Origin: Bacteroidota bacterium
GTDB lineage: Bacteria > Bacteroidota > Bacteroidia > CAILMK01
NCBI GenBank assembly: GCA_013287095.1
Contig: JABDEJ010000010.1
Coordinates: 1-35,114, forward strand
Reading direction: 5' to 3'
Length of the DNA: 35,114 nucleotides
The notes under the pieces are model-generated. The model saw nothing but the letters and a program-made list of their open reading frames with translations. It was not told the DNA's origin and did not search any database. The position numbers were made by a program, and so were the translations under genes. Below, one piece after another: positions 23,297-34,000 of the stretch. How positions within the stretch are numbered: position 1 is the stretch's first letter; the number at the start of each line of letters is the position of its first letter.

Positions 23297-26200
23297 TTAT
23301 AGTCCTGTCCCCAGTTGCTCCACGCTACCTGTTCTTTTCAAAGTGCCCCAGTGTACCGATTCACCCTTGATGGCGCGACGTATGGATTTGAAAAGGATAT
23401 AATACATGAGCTGCCTGTAAACAAGGCGTTGCGGCAGGAGCATCCAGAGTTTGGTGGCTCTTTCCCCCTCAAACCAAAAGGCCATCGCTGCACCAAGCGC
23501 ATCCACAGCCATGAAAAGAAGATAGTACGACAATATATCTCCACCGTTTCCAAACGCCAATGCAAATATCATGAACAGGTCCGCCAATGGCGAAATAAGA
23601 GGCAGTAATATCTGGAATATCAATATGTTGGGCAATGCGATCCAGCCAAGTGTTCCATACCGCGGATTGAATACCGCATCACGGTTTTTCCAGAAACTTT
23701 GCATGATGCCAAATGACCAGCGGAACCGTTGTTTCATAAACATGTTCATGGTTTCCGGGGCTTCGGTCACGGCAATAGCTTTGGGACTGTACCGAACCCG
23801 GTACCCGAGTTTCAATATCCGTATCGTGATATCGCAATCTTCAGCAAGGGTATCAGAAGTAAGTCCCCCGGCTTCTATGATAGCGTTCTTTCTAAAAACC
23901 CCAATTGCACCAGGAATCACAGTGATACAGTTCAATAAGTCAAAAGCCCTGCGGTCGAAATTCTGGCTAGTGGTATATTCTATAGATTGCCATCCGGTTA
24001 TTAGTCCATTTTCATTCCCGACTTTTACATTTCCGGCAACTGCTGCGGTATTTTCGTCCACAAAGTGGGTCATCAGGTGCCCGACAGCATCTGGCTTCAA
24101 CTGGGTATCTGCATCTATGCAAACAACAAATTCCGAATCACTTTGACTGATTCCATAATTCAGTGCCGAAGCTTTTCCGCCGTTTGGTTTTGTGAGCAGC
24201 TTTACTTTAGGATTGGTACCAAATGCCGTACTTACCAATGAAAATGTCTCATCTTTTGAACCGTCATCAACGAATATTACATCAAAATCAAGATAATCAA
24301 GGCTTAATAAGTTGGTAATCGTTTTTACCGCATTCACCTCCTCGTTATAGGCCGGTATCACAATAGATACCTTTGGGCAGAGCGGATTTAGTTTTAATTT
24401 CCTTGCTCTACGGGTCTGTATCGAAGCGAGGATACCCATCAATACCATCCGGCCTACTGATAAAAAGATCCCAAGGAAAAACAAAGAGAACAATATCCTC
24501 GCACCCCAGTAGATTATTTCGGCGATGATCCAATCTACCTTGGTCATGTAGTAATCGTTGTCGTGTTTTACAGGAGGCATCACCTGGTCGCGGGTTTTGC
24601 CCAGCAATTGCGAAACAGATATGAATGTATATCCTTTGCTCTCGAAATATTTGATAATTCGTGGCAGGGCAATGACGGTCTGCTCCCTATTTCCACCGGC
24701 ATCATGCAGCAAGATCATACTGCCCAGTTTTTCCTGTGCAATGCATCTCGCAACAATGGTATCGGCAGTGATATTTTTTTCCCAGTCGCGGGGATCAATA
24801 GACTCGCCAATGGTGTAATAATTTTCGAGTTTGCTCAATGCAACGGGGATGATGTCTTTCAAAGTCTGAGGTTCTGCATCCGCGTTATAGGGCGGTCTGA
24901 ATAAAACGGTGGAATGCCCAGTAATGCATTCAATAAGCCGGCGGGTGGATGACATTTCAATTTCAGCCCGGTCTGTGCTTATTTCGGCAATGTTTGGATG
25001 TGTAAATGTGTGATTGCCAATTTCATATCCCCTTTTATAAATTTCCCTGAGCAGAGGAATGTTGTTTTCGGCCTGGAGGCCTACAACAAAAAAGGCCGCT
25101 GGCACTTTGTATTTCTTAAGGGTATCCAGGATGCGTGGCGTGTATCGGTCATCCGGTCCATCATCAAAGGTCAGCAGCATTTGTTTTTTGCCGAGCCCGA
25201 ACTTTTTTACCACGTAAGCGCTAGGCAATGTGTCATAATACTCTTCGGAAATTACTTTGTCATTGTCATCAAACTGAACCCGGATTTTGCCTGGCTGAGG
25301 TGTACTGAGTACGTCAAGAACCTCTCCTTCACCGATATAGTCAATGGCAAGGCCTTTGCCGATAGTATCCAGGCTGCCATTATCAAAGGCGGCGAGGTTG
25401 ATGGATTTATAAGAAAGATCTTTATCGTAAAACCGCCAAAGCCTCGAATCCTCACCCCCGAGCCGCCAAAGCGCTACACCGGCGAGTCCATAATCTTCAG
25501 CATTCCGGATTCCGTTAAAGCAAGTGGCAGCATCAGTGAAATCAACTTCATGTTCCAGGTTGGTATCGTCTTCGTAGGTAAAGTGGAGGTTATAGGTACT
25601 GTTGTCAAAGATTACTTTACCATCGCTTTCTTTGGCCGTAGTCAGGGCTTCCTGGTAAGATACGTCAGTTGCTTCACCACCCTTGGGCCAGTCATACCCA
25701 TAAGCGGCAATGTTCAAAACGATTTTATTATCAGGTATTTTGCCGGTAATATCATCCAAAACTGTATCCACCCATTTCTGTTCTGCAATTGGTCCGGGCA
25801 GGCTGGTGCTATAATGGTGGTCATAGGCCATCACAAAAAAGTAGTCGTTGTATTTCTGAAGTTCTTTGAGGTTGTAATCCTCATTGAGGGGTGCAATGTC
25901 CATGGTAAGCAGGTAGCCTTTCGCATGGAGCGCCTCATATACCTCCTTCATAAAAATGATCAGGTATTCATCGCTTGTTTCTGTAAGTTCTTCAAAGTCA
26001 ATATTTACACCCTGAAATTTATATTTAGCCAGAATTGCCAGAACCTGGTTTATGAAATCTTTTCTTCGGGCCTCGGATGTGATGAGCCTGTGAACAGATT
26101 CAGAGTGCCATACTTCGCCGGTATTGTTGGTGATCATTGGCAAAATAGCCACTCCTTTATGGAGAGGCTGCTGCATGATGGCAAGCGCTTTCTGGTCAAT

Positions 26201-26662
26201 ATCAACAAAAAGATTATTGCTTGTATCGTTCAAAAAAATCCATTCGGGCAAAACCATATTCATGTGATCTATATGGTCTTCTAAAGACCTGAAAGAAGCC
26301 GCATCCCAGTTTACATAGTATCCGGCGCGAACCTGGTTTTTGACAGAATTCTTAGCTGCATTTCGCCTGGTGATAAGGATATGTTTTTCCAGGGTGTCAA
26401 CCTTTTTGCGCAACTTCTCAAAATCGCTGATGCGCTTGGTCTTAATGGTGGTGGGCGCTTCAGGGTTCAGGACTTTTTTGTAGAGGCTGTTCTGATCCAC
26501 AAGTTTGGGCAAAAAAGGAGCGTCTTTGCTGAGAACGGCTGCTGCAATAGCAATAATTCCAAGAACCACGAAGAACATTAATATCCTCGTTCCCCAACTC
26601 ACCCGTTTCCATCGTTTGGAATCAGGACTTTGAAATACTTGTCGGGAACTGGCGCTACTCAT
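23297..26662 (-). CDS. GH18-like / NodB polysaccharide deacetylase / GT2 glycosyltransferase fusion
   Basis: The 1121-aa protein joins three enzyme domains. A membrane segment lies at about 26-44. Residues about 110-430 are a GH18-like barrel with FQGVNIDFEEL: the last Asp and Glu of the D-x-x-D-x-D-x-E motif are kept, but the first two Asp are Gln and Asn. Residues about 490-690 are a NodB deacetylase with TFDDGPD, NHTFTH, RPPYN and LLHDAGG, so all catalytic motifs are intact. A membrane segment follows (about 712-748), then a family 2 glycosyltransferase (about 765-985) with VDDGS, the DAD metal site, EDCD and QRFRW, the set of processive synthases of chitin, hyaluronan or poly-GlcNAc type. 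Two or more membrane helices end it (about 1005-1065). The inferred topology puts the synthase in the cytoplasm and the other two domains in the periplasm. The product is probably a GlcNAc-containing polysaccharide. Confidence 0.9.
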   Translation of the reverse strand: MSSASSRQVFQSPDSKRWKRVSWGTRILMFFVVLGIIAIAAAVLSKDAPFLPKLVDQNSLYKKVLNPEAPTTIKTKRISDFEKLRKKVDTLEKHILITRRNAAKNSVKNQVRAGYYVNWDAASFRSLEDHIDHMNMVLPEWIFLNDTSNNLFVDIDQKALAIMQQPLHKGVAILPMITNNTGEVWHSESVHRLITSEARRKDFINQVLAILAKYKFQGVNIDFEELTETSDEYLIIFMKEVYEALHAKGYLLTMDIAPLNEDYNLKELQKYNDYFFVMAYDHHYSTSLPGPIAEQKWVDTVLDDITGKIPDNKIVLNIAAYGYDWPKGGEATDVSYQEALTTAKESDGKVIFDNSTYNLHFTYEDDTNLEHEVDFTDAATCFNGIRNAEDYGLAGVALWRLGGEDSRLWRFYDKDLSYKSINLAAFDNGSLDTIGKGLAIDYIGEGEVLDVLSTPQPGKIRVQFDDNDKVISEEYYDTLPSAYVVKKFGLGKKQMLLTFDDGPDDRYTPRILDTLKKYKVPAAFFVVGLQAENNIPLLREIYKRGYEIGNHTFTHPNIAEISTDRAEIEMSSTRRLIECITGHSTVLFRPPYNADAEPQTLKDIIPVALSKLENYYTIGESIDPRDWEKNITADTIVARCIAQEKLGSMILLHDAGGNREQTVIALPRIIKYFESKGYTFISVSQLLGKTRDQVMPPVKHDNDYYMTKVDWIIAEIIYWGARILFSLFFLGIFLSVGRMVLMGILASIQTRRARKLKLNPLCPKVSIVIPAYNEEVNAVKTITNLLSLDYLDFDVIFVDDGSKDETFSLVSTAFGTNPKVKLLTKPNGGKASALNYGISQSDSEFVVCIDADTQLKPDAVGHLMTHFVDENTAAVAGNVKVGNENGLITGWQSIEYTTSQNFDRRAFDLLNCITVIPGAIGVFRKNAIIEAGGLTSDTLAEDCDITIRILKLGYRVRYSPKAIAVTEAPETMNMFMKQRFRWSFGIMQSFWKNRDAVFNPRYGTLGWIALPNILIFQILLPLISPLADLFMIFALAFGNGGDILSYYLLFMAVDALGAAMAFWFEGERATKLWMLLPQRLVYRQLMYYILFKSIRRAIKGESVHWGTLKRTGSVEQLGTGL

Positions 26663-26667
26663 TGGTG

Positions 26668-26675
26668 CAAAAGTA
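26668..26675 (-). promoter_or_regulatory. -7 promoter box of the fusion enzyme gene
   Basis: TACTTTTG on the minus strand is a perfect TAnnTTTG box and ends 5 bases before the ATG at 26662, predicting no or almost no leader. Confidence 0.5.
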
Positions 26676-26696
26676 CCGAATTATAAGTAACTATGA

Positions 26697-26712
26697 CATG
26701 AGGCACCTCATG
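26697..26712. promoter_or_regulatory. Operator-like palindrome between divergent genes
   Basis: CATGAGG (26697-26703) and CCTCATG (26706-26712) are exact 7-bp inverted arms with a 2-bp centre. It lies 22 bases upstream of the -7 box of the fusion enzyme gene, so a regulator bound here would cover the -33 region. Confidence 0.45.
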
Positions 26713-26840
26713 CTAAAGGTTAAATACCAATTCTTATTTTTGTGGGTCGGTCTGGCAATACAGTTTTTGATTAAAATAGTTACCGGACCATACAACCATT
26801 TATATCGGATCTACGTCATCGCCGCGGAAAGAAGAATATC

Positions 26841-26848
26841 TAAATTTG
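26841..26848 (+). promoter_or_regulatory. -7 promoter box of the TPR gene
   Basis: TAAATTTG is a perfect TAnnTTTG box and ends 4 bases before the ATG at 26853; a leaderless transcript is likely. Confidence 0.5.
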
Positions 26849-26852
26849 CAGT

Positions 26853-27845
26853 ATGAAAAAATTTCCCGGCGTTAAAACCAGCATCCTATTATCTTTATTG
26901 CTGTTTCTTTCAGCGACTTCATTCGGACAGAAGGGAAAGCTGGAAACAAAATACCATAAGAGCGATAGCAAAGATTCCGTAAAAGGTGCCGGTTATTACT
27001 TTGATGCCGGTACCGATAAAGCAAAGTCCGGAGATTGCTCAGCTGCTATTGACCTCTATGACAAATGCATTGCGTTAGACCCTGATACCTATGACGCCTA
27101 CTATAACAGGGCCTTCTGTAAGATGCAACTCCAGGATTATGAGGCCGCAGTAGCTGATTTTACCACCTGCATCAGGCTCCACAAAAGCGTTTATTCTAAT
27201 GCATTATACCTCAGGGGTTCGTGTTTTAACGAACTCAAAAAGTATGATATGGCTATCTCAGATTTTACCAAAGCGCTAGATGTTACCTCAAACCCTGACA
27301 TTTATGGCGCCAGGGGATTAGCCTATATGCAAAAAGGTGATTTTAAAAATGCCGTTTTTGATTTTACCAATGCCATCACCAGAGATACCTTCAAAACAGA
27401 ATACTATGGCAACAGGGCTCTGTGCCAGTATCAGTTGCGCCATTTGAAGGAAGCGGTACAGGACGCAGAAAAATATCTTGAGAAAAACCCTGCCACAGCT
27501 AATATCGTTGAAATTGAAGTAAGAGCGGAATTTGAGATGAAAGACTATCCGAATGCCATGATTGCGGCCACGAACTTAGTGACTGTTCAAAAGTCCCCTA
27601 AAGCATATTATTATAAAGGACTTATTGAATTCAACATGAAGAAATATGAGGAGGGCATTGTGGATTTTTCATCTGCAATTGTTCTCGACTCTGCTTATAG
27701 GGACGCCTACTATAGCAGGGCGCTTTGCTATTTTGGACTAAACAACGATTCCAACGCCTGCAAAGATATTCGGATGGCCAAGAAGCTTGGTTTTCCGAAT
27801 CTTGAGGGTAAAATTGATTCCTATTGCAAAGAGGGTAAAAAGTAG
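26853..27845 (+). CDS. Exported TPR-repeat protein
   Basis: The 330-aa protein has a signal peptide (hydrophobic core ILLSLLLFLSATSFG, cleavage near FGQ) and then about seven or eight tetratricopeptide repeats covering residues 45-320. Repeat landmarks include AIDLYDKCIALDPDTYDAYY, AVADFTTCIRLH, AISDFTKAL, AVFDFTNAI, GIVDFSSAIVLDSAYRDAYY and ending with ACKDIRMAKKLG. TPR arrays bind partner proteins, so this is probably a periplasmic or outer-membrane-associated adaptor. It stands head to head with the polysaccharide-synthesis fusion gene, with a palindrome in the 190-base gap, and a shared regulator is possible. No enzyme motif is visible. Confidence 0.9.
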   Translation: MKKFPGVKTSILLSLLLFLSATSFGQKGKLETKYHKSDSKDSVKGAGYYFDAGTDKAKSGDCSAAIDLYDKCIALDPDTYDAYYNRAFCKMQLQDYEAAVADFTTCIRLHKSVYSNALYLRGSCFNELKKYDMAISDFTKALDVTSNPDIYGARGLAYMQKGDFKNAVFDFTNAITRDTFKTEYYGNRALCQYQLRHLKEAVQDAEKYLEKNPATANIVEIEVRAEFEMKDYPNAMIAATNLVTVQKSPKAYYYKGLIEFNMKKYEEGIVDFSSAIVLDSAYRDAYYSRALCYFGLNNDSNACKDIRMAKKLGFPNLEGKIDSYCKEGKK

Positions 27846-27872
27846 CTAACCCAAAAAAAAATTGTTCAAAAG

Positions 27873-27896
27873 ACGGGTTAAATTTAGCTAACCCGT
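27873..27896. other. Hairpin after the TPR gene
   Basis: ACGGGTTA (27873-27880) pairs exactly with TAACCCGT (27889-27896) around an 8-base loop. The right half of the stem lies in a 10-base direct repeat, TAGCTAACCC, whose first copy is at 27843-27852. No T-tract follows on the plus strand; on the minus strand TCTTTT follows. Its role as a terminator is uncertain. Confidence 0.45.
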
Positions 27897-28004
27897 TCGT
27901 CCTCACCAAGAAACTATTGTGAATCAGCGAGATAACCTATTGCCTTTGCAAACACAGAAACATTGTTTTTTTTTAAAAATTCTTTCTGTTTATGAAAAAA
28001 GCGT

Positions 28005-28012
28005 TATTTTTG
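28005..28012 (+). promoter_or_regulatory. -7 promoter box of the giant repeat protein gene
   Basis: TATTTTTG is a perfect TAnnTTTG box. It would start transcription near 28017 and leave a leader of about 50 nt, longer than at the other genes here. A weak TTTC lies about 18 bp upstream of it. Confidence 0.45.
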
Positions 28013-28065
28013 ACGCGTTTGTATTGTAGCATTCGTATAAAATTACATTTTTAAAAAGCAATATC

Positions 28066-31000
28066 ATGAAGGATTTATTCTCATCAAGGGCAAAAGACGC
28101 ACAGATTACCTTATCTAAACACACGTGGCGAAAATCAAAAAATTTAAGCTCAAGATTATTGACAATAGCATTAGTATGCTTGTCATGGAGCGCATTTGGT
28201 TTAGGATCGCCTACAATCACGTCATTTTCTCCTAAAAGTGCAAATGTTGGTTCAACAGTAACTATTACAGGTACCAATTTCAGTAGTACCCCCGCCAATG
28301 ATATCGTCTATTTTGGCGGTATTAAAGCAGTGGTAACTTCAGCTACGGCCACTTCTCTGAGTGTGACTGTGCCAAAAGGCGCACGTTCATACCCGGTAAG
28401 TGTCACAGTTGGAGGGCTTACTGGTTACGCACAATCAGCGTTTCTCCTTACATTTCCTTCATGTAAAGCCATGTCTGATACGACAGGTTTTGCTGCCAGG
28501 ACCAATTTGGCAGCAACCGGCAACCCGGTTAAACCCGTTGCAGTTGATATAAATGGTGATGGTCTTGTGGATGTCGTAACCTTCGACAGTTCGAGCAGTA
28601 CCATGTCTGTATATATAAATACTACAAGTGGTGGTGTCGTTTCATTCAGCAGGTCTGATTTTGCGACTGCCGGACATGCTGCAAATGGTTCTATTGCCGG
28701 TCTCGCCGTTCATGATATTGACGGTGATGGAAAACCAGATATCATTGTGGCCAGCGGAGGTACAATGTCGATATTTCAAAATAACAGTTCAAGTAATACT
28801 TTAAGCCTTGGCTCAAGGGTAGATTTCTCAGGCCTTGCAGGAAACCCAATGGCAAGTGTCGCCACTGGTGACCTAAATAAAGATGGTGAAATTGATATCG
28901 TTGTTGCCGGTGACTCAGAAGTTAGTTACTGGACGAATGCAATGACCGCTCCTGGCACCATTTCTACTTCTTCATTTAATGCGCGTACAGATATCAGGGT
29001 AGCTTCAGCTGTCAACCTTTGGGATGTAGTTGTTAGAGACCTTGACCTTGACGGAAACCAGGACATTATTGTAAGTGATCATGGCTCATCCAGTACATTC
29101 ATTCTCCAGAACAAAGGCAGTCTAAGCTTTGGTCAGTCTCTTGTATCTATAGGAACAAATAGTACAAATCAAATCTATGCCGCCGACCTGGACCTTGATG
29201 GAAAATTTGATCTGGTCGTTGCGAATAACGGCGCTGCTATAGTATCCATTTTCCGGAACACATCTACCACCCCTGGAACAATTACTTTTGGTTCCAGGAT
29301 TGATTTATCTTCTACAGGTACTCCAAACGGTTTGACAGTAGCCGACCTGGATGGTGACGGCAAGCCTGAAATCATTGCCACTCTTTTGGGATCAGGTATG
29401 AGGATATTCCATAATGCATCTAGTTCCGGGTCTATTTCCTTTGGTTCGGGGATTGCTTTTAGTACTGCTAATTATAATCCTTCCGTTACTGTAGCAGATA
29501 TAAACAATGACGGTCTGCCAGACATTATTTCCGCAGCGGGTGTTTCTAACCTGATAAGTGTCCGAAACAATGTTAACCTTTTACCTCTTGCATATGTAAT
29601 TCCTCCGGCTACTGTTTGTTCCGGAAGTCCTATTGCACTTGGAGGCCCTGCTGTTAATAATAATACGTATTCATGGAGCAGTACACAATACTTGACAACT
29701 TCCACGGTAACCTTTACCTCTACTTCATCGAACCCAACAGTGTCCCCTCAGATCAATGCTACTTTTACTTTGAAAGAAACCACTGCTCAGGGTTGTTCGG
29801 TAACAAATAGTGTATTAATATCAACAAATCCGCTTCCTGCCGCTGCTGCTGGTTCTGGCGTTGGCCCTATATGCGCCAATGTTCCGGCAAATATTGGGGC
29901 TGCTGCGGTGAAAAAAAGTACTTATTCCTGGAGTCCTACTACAGGTTTAAGTTCTGCTACGGTTTCAAATCCAACGGCAACCGTACCAACTACTACCACA
30001 TTTACCGTTACACAAACAGACTCGAATGGATGTAAGGCATCGAACCCTGTCACAGTAACGATATCAATTCCAGCTGCCGCTGTCGGATCACCCTATACTA
30101 ATTGTGGGGCAGTTTCTGACTCAATCGGAGCCGCTGCTGTTACAGGTAGTACTTATTCGTGGACAAGTTCACCTTCCGGGTTTACTTCAACCTTGTCTAA
30201 AACTGCGGCCGCACCTTCCGCTACTACTATATATACTTTAACAGAAACAAACTCGCTTGGGTGCGTTAATTCAAATTCTGTTACGATAACTGTATTTCCT
30301 GCCCCCGCCGCTGTAGCCGGATCCAATGCTTCTATTTGTTTAGGGGCATCGGTCGGTATCGGAGCAGCACCGGTTGCAGGAAGTACTTATGTCTGGAGCC
30401 CGACAACGGGATTAAGCGCATCTTCGGTTTCAAACCCAACTGCGACTCCAACTGCAACCACTACTTATAAGGTAACAGAAACCAATAGTAATGGATGTTC
30501 GGCAAATCACTCGGTAACTGTAACAATAGCAACCCCTGCGGCCGCTACTGGTACGGCGCCGACTATTTGTTTGGGAACATCTGCAACTATCGGTGCAAGT
30601 GCTGTATCAGGAAGTACTTATGCTTGGACACCTGCAACAGCTTTGAGTTCTACAACTGCTGCTAATCCTACAGCAAACCCAACTTCTAATACTACTTATA
30701 CAGTAACTGAAACAAACAAATTCGGTTGTGTCAATTCAAATTCGGTAACTGTTACAGTATCCGTTCCTGCGGCCGCAACCGGTTCTTCCAAGAACCTGTG
30801 TAATGGTTCTTCTACTGCAATTGGCGCTACCGCAGTTACGGGGAGTTATTATTTATGGAGCAGTTCTCCTTCCGGCTTTAGTTCTACCTTACCTAACCCA
30901 ACTGTATCACCTACGGTTACTACTGTTTATACATTAAGTGAAATCAATAGCTTTAATTGTAAAGCATCAAATTCAACAACAATTACAGTAATTCCAATTC

Positions 31001-34000
31001 CTGCTGCTGCTGTAGGTACTGCACCTTCAGGTACTATTTGTGTTGGAACATCAGAGCCGATTGGAGCCGCTGCTGTTACCGGAAGTACCTATTCATGGGT
31101 GAGTAGTCCAACAGGATTCACATCTGCTGCTTCAAGTGCTACTGTGACACCTACTACAACAACAACCTATACTTTAACTGAAACAGGTGCTAATGGTTGT
31201 AAAGCATCAAACTCTTTAACTATTACAATGTTCCCGGTAGTTGCCGCTGCAGCCGGGTCAAATGCATCTATATGTATCGGTGGCAATGATACCATCGGCG
31301 CTATTCCAGTTAATAAAAGTACCTATTCATGGGTAAGTAGTCCATCAGGTTTTACTTCAACTCTTTCAAGAGTTGGTGTTGCACCTGCTGCCACTACTAC
31401 ATATACTGTTACGCAAACAGATTCTAACCATTGTTCTGCATCCCATTCGGTAACAGTAACCATAAACACACCTGCTGCGGCACCTGGTTCTCCTGCTACC
31501 ATTTGTTCGGGAGCATCTTATACCGTAGGTGCTGCTGCCGTTAAAGGAAGCACCTATTTATGGAAACCAGCTGGTAGCCTTAGTTCGGCATCCGTAGCAA
31601 ATCCAGTTGCATCACCAACATCTACCACAACCTATACTGTAACTGAAACAAATTCTACCGGATGCGTGGATTCAAGTACCGTGACCATTACCGTCAGTGG
31701 TAAACTACCCGCAGCTTTTCCTGGATCTCCTTCAGTTATATGTCAAGGATTTTCTAAAGTAATTGGTAACACAGCCGTAGCCGGGGACGTCTATTCATGG
31801 GCTCCTTCGACCGGGTTAAGTTCCACAACAGTTTCCAATCCTACTTTGACACCAACAGCAACCGGAACCTATACTGTAACAGAAACAAATACTACTACCG
31901 GTTGTACTAACTCCCATTCAGCTACCTTTACTTTAGGTGTTGCCAAAGCTGCTGCCGGCACTTCCGGGACAGTTTGTTCTGGAAGCGCTTATACAATCGG
32001 TGCAGCATCTGTATCAGGAAGTACTTATTCATGGGCACCTTCAACAAACTTAAGTGCATCGACAGTATCTAATCCTGTTGCAACACCAACTTCAACTACA
32101 ACTTATACCGTATCTGAAACAACAGTTAATGGATGTCAGGCATCCAATACGGTAACATTAACCGTAAGGCCACTTCCCGCCGCCGCCACAATAGCATCAA
32201 GTACTATTTGCGCAAGTTCACCTATATCTATAGGAGCCGCCGCGGTATCGAAGAGTACTTATGCATGGACTCCTAAGACGGGATTAAGTTCTGCAACAGT
32301 AGCCAATCCTGTAGCAACACCTGCTTCAACCACATCTTATACTTTAACCCAGACAGATAGTAACGGATGTAAAATGTCAGACTCTTTAACCCTAACAACA
32401 AAACCACTTCCAGCCGCATCAGCAGGTTCATCTACCGCCGTATGTATTGGAGGTTCTTCTACTATTGGATCAACTGCTGTAAGCGGAAGTACCTATGTAT
32501 GGGCACCTTCTACAGGTTTAAGTTCTACAGCGGTATCAAATCCTTTGGCAAATCCTACTTCTACCACTACTTATACGGTGACTGAAACAGCTACTAATGG
32601 CTGTTCCGCATCAAATTCTGTAACCGTAACCATAAATCAACTACCTGCAGCAGCTGCGGGTTCTAATCAAACCGTTTGTTTGGGAACAACGGTAACCCTT
32701 GGTGCAAAAGCCGTAGGAGGAAGTGCTTATGTATGGAGTCCATCAACGGGATTAAGTTCATCTACAGCTTCAAACCCGACAGTGACCCCGGCCAAAACAA
32801 CTACTTATACAGTCACGGAAACAAGTGGCAGTGGTTGCGCTGCTTCTCATAGCGTTACCATTACGGTAAATCCGCTTCCTGCCGCCGCCGCGGGAACGTC
32901 AGGACCTCTTTGTTCAGGTAGTCAATTCACGATCGGGGCGGCCGCAGTTACAGGAAGTACCTATTCATGGGTAAGTAATCCGTCAGGATTTACATCCTCT
33001 TTGGCTACCACTACTGTATCACCTACAACAACAACTGTTTATACTCTTACTGAAACTAATATTTTTGGCTGTGTGGCATCAAACTCCGTGTCTGTCACAT
33101 CGGTATTCCCGCTTCCAGCCGCCGCCGCAGGTAGTAACGTATCTATCTGTACCGGAAAATCAACCACCATCGGTGCGGCAGCAGTAAACAAGAGTACCTA
33201 TTCATGGACAAATAGCACAAGTTTAAGTGCGTCAACTATTTCCAACCCTGTTGCAACACCAACCGCAACAACTACCTATCAGGTAACCCAGACAGACTCC
33301 AATGGTTGTGTTGCTTCGAATTCTGTAAAGGTTACCATATCTGTACCTGCCGCTAACCCTGGCCCATCCCTGACAATTTGTTCAGGTACGCCTACAGTTA
33401 TCGGTGTAGCTGCAGTAACCGGAAGTACGTACAATTGGGTAAGTACTCCATCAGGGTTCAGTTCTACTGCTGCTAATCCAACTGCAGCACCAAGCACTAC
33501 CACTTCATATACAATTATTGAAACAAATTCTACCGGTTGTTTTGCAAAAAATTCAATGACAATCACGGTGAATCCATTACCTGCAGCAAATGCCGGGGCA
33601 AACAGTGTTGTATGTTCCGGGGCACCTGCAACTATTGGTGCTGCTGCTGTAACGGGTAGTACCTATGCATGGGTAAGTACGCCTTCAGGATTTACTTCCA
33701 CTGCTTCTACAGCAACAGTAAACCCGACGGTAACGACAAGCTATAAATTAACAGAAACAAATTCAAACGGTTGTGTCAATTCTAATGCCGTACTTGTAAC
33801 CATGGGAACCCCTGCTGCCAATGTTGGCGTTGCAAAATCTATTTGTACTGGCGGTTCAACTACTATCGGCGCAACGCCACCTGTAGCAGGAAGCACTTAT
33901 GTATGGAGTCCTTCAGCCAGCTTAAGTTCTTCAACCGTTTCTTTCCCGACAGCGACACCTTCTTCTACTACAACTTATACATTAACAGAAACAAATTCTC

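Noticed and set aside
24998..26284. A 428-codon open frame on the plus strand opposite the fusion-enzyme gene.
   Set aside because: It is antisense to the GH18/NodB-coding part, which has intact domain motifs. The antisense product has no recognisable domain and is cysteine- and phenylalanine-rich, as expected of a shadow frame.
26662..26856. A 64-codon plus-strand frame in the gap between the fusion enzyme and the TPR gene.
   Set aside because: It begins at a non-ATG codon inside the opposite gene's start, covers the palindrome and the TPR promoter, and has no recognisable features.
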